Assembly (NCBI GenBank): GCA_945875045.1
Contig: CAMCIX010000072.1
Coordinates: 1 to 7,383 of the forward strand
DNA from: an uncultured Clostridia bacterium
GTDB taxonomy: Bacteria; Bacillota; Clostridia; Oscillospirales; Acutalibacteraceae
DNA: 7,383 nucleotides
Direction: 5' to 3'
The position numbers were made by a program, and so were the translations under genes. The notes under the pieces were generated by a model. The model worked only from the letters and a program-made list of their open reading frames with translations. It ran no database searches and had not been told where the DNA came from. Of this stretch, positions 7,350 to 7,383 are shown one piece after another; position 1 is the first letter of the stretch; every line of letters starts with the position of its first letter.

Positions 7350-7383
7350 CTGTCTCTTATACACATCTGACGCTGCCGACGAT
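7350..7383 (-). other. Untrimmed Nextera i5/Read 1 adapter (artefact)
   Basis: Positions 7350-7382 are the exact reverse complement of the 33-base Read 1 adapter seen at 15-47, including the Tn5 mosaic end (CTGTCTCTTATACACATCT at 7350-7368). The last base, T at 7383, agrees with the first base of the reverse complement of the index read at 7-14. This is library sequence, not genome. On the minus strand it produces the false N-terminus MCIRDR in front of the DprA fragment. Confidence 0.98.

Noticed and set aside
15..7382. 33-bp perfect inverted repeats ending in Tn5 19-bp mosaic ends, looking like a 7.3-kb transposon
   Set aside because: The repeats are Nextera adapter with the P5 tail and index attached, they sit exactly at the contig ends, and no transposase or cargo gene lies between them.

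Overview
The window is a short shotgun contig, probably metagenomic. It comes from a low-to-mid-GC Gram-positive bacterium, most likely one of the Clostridia (Oscillospirales/Ruminococcaceae-like; inferred, not proven). The reasons are the gene content (TrmFO of the folate/FAD type, PlsX, SMC, and TopA with three C-terminal zinc ribbons), the order rnc - Elp3-like radical SAM gene - smc, and strong purine-rich Shine-Dalgarno sites. Both ends carry untrimmed Illumina Nextera adapter (1-47 and 7350-7383), so only 48-7349 is biological sequence.

All seven genes lie on the minus strand and are read from right to left: dprA (3' part only) > topA > trmFO > plsX > rnc > Elp3-like radical SAM gene > smc (5' part only). 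The five internal genes are complete. Junctions are very tight: 17 nt, 8-nt overlap, 1 nt, 1 nt, 4-nt ATGA overlap, 3 nt. This looks like one co-transcribed, largely translationally coupled unit whose main promoter lies beyond the right end. Two weak internal promoter candidates are listed, upstream of topA and of smc. There is no gene-free stretch over 47 nt, and I see no RNA gene, terminator, insertion sequence or CRISPR array.

Functionally it is a housekeeping cluster. DprA (loading of incoming DNA onto RecA), TopA (relaxation of negative supercoils) and SMC (chromosome organisation) act on DNA. TrmFO (m5U54 in tRNA), RNase III (dsRNA cleavage) and perhaps the radical SAM protein act on RNA. 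PlsX feeds acyl-phosphate into phospholipid synthesis. The cluster joins two neighbourhoods that are separate in Bacillus: dprA-topA-trmFO and plsX-...-rnc-smc. The fabD/fabG/acpP genes usual between plsX and rnc are absent here.

I found no convincing new biological system. The most useful points are the adapter artefacts, which create false termini for DprA and SMC and a false transposon-like inverted repeat, and the functionally unassigned radical SAM protein between rnc and smc.
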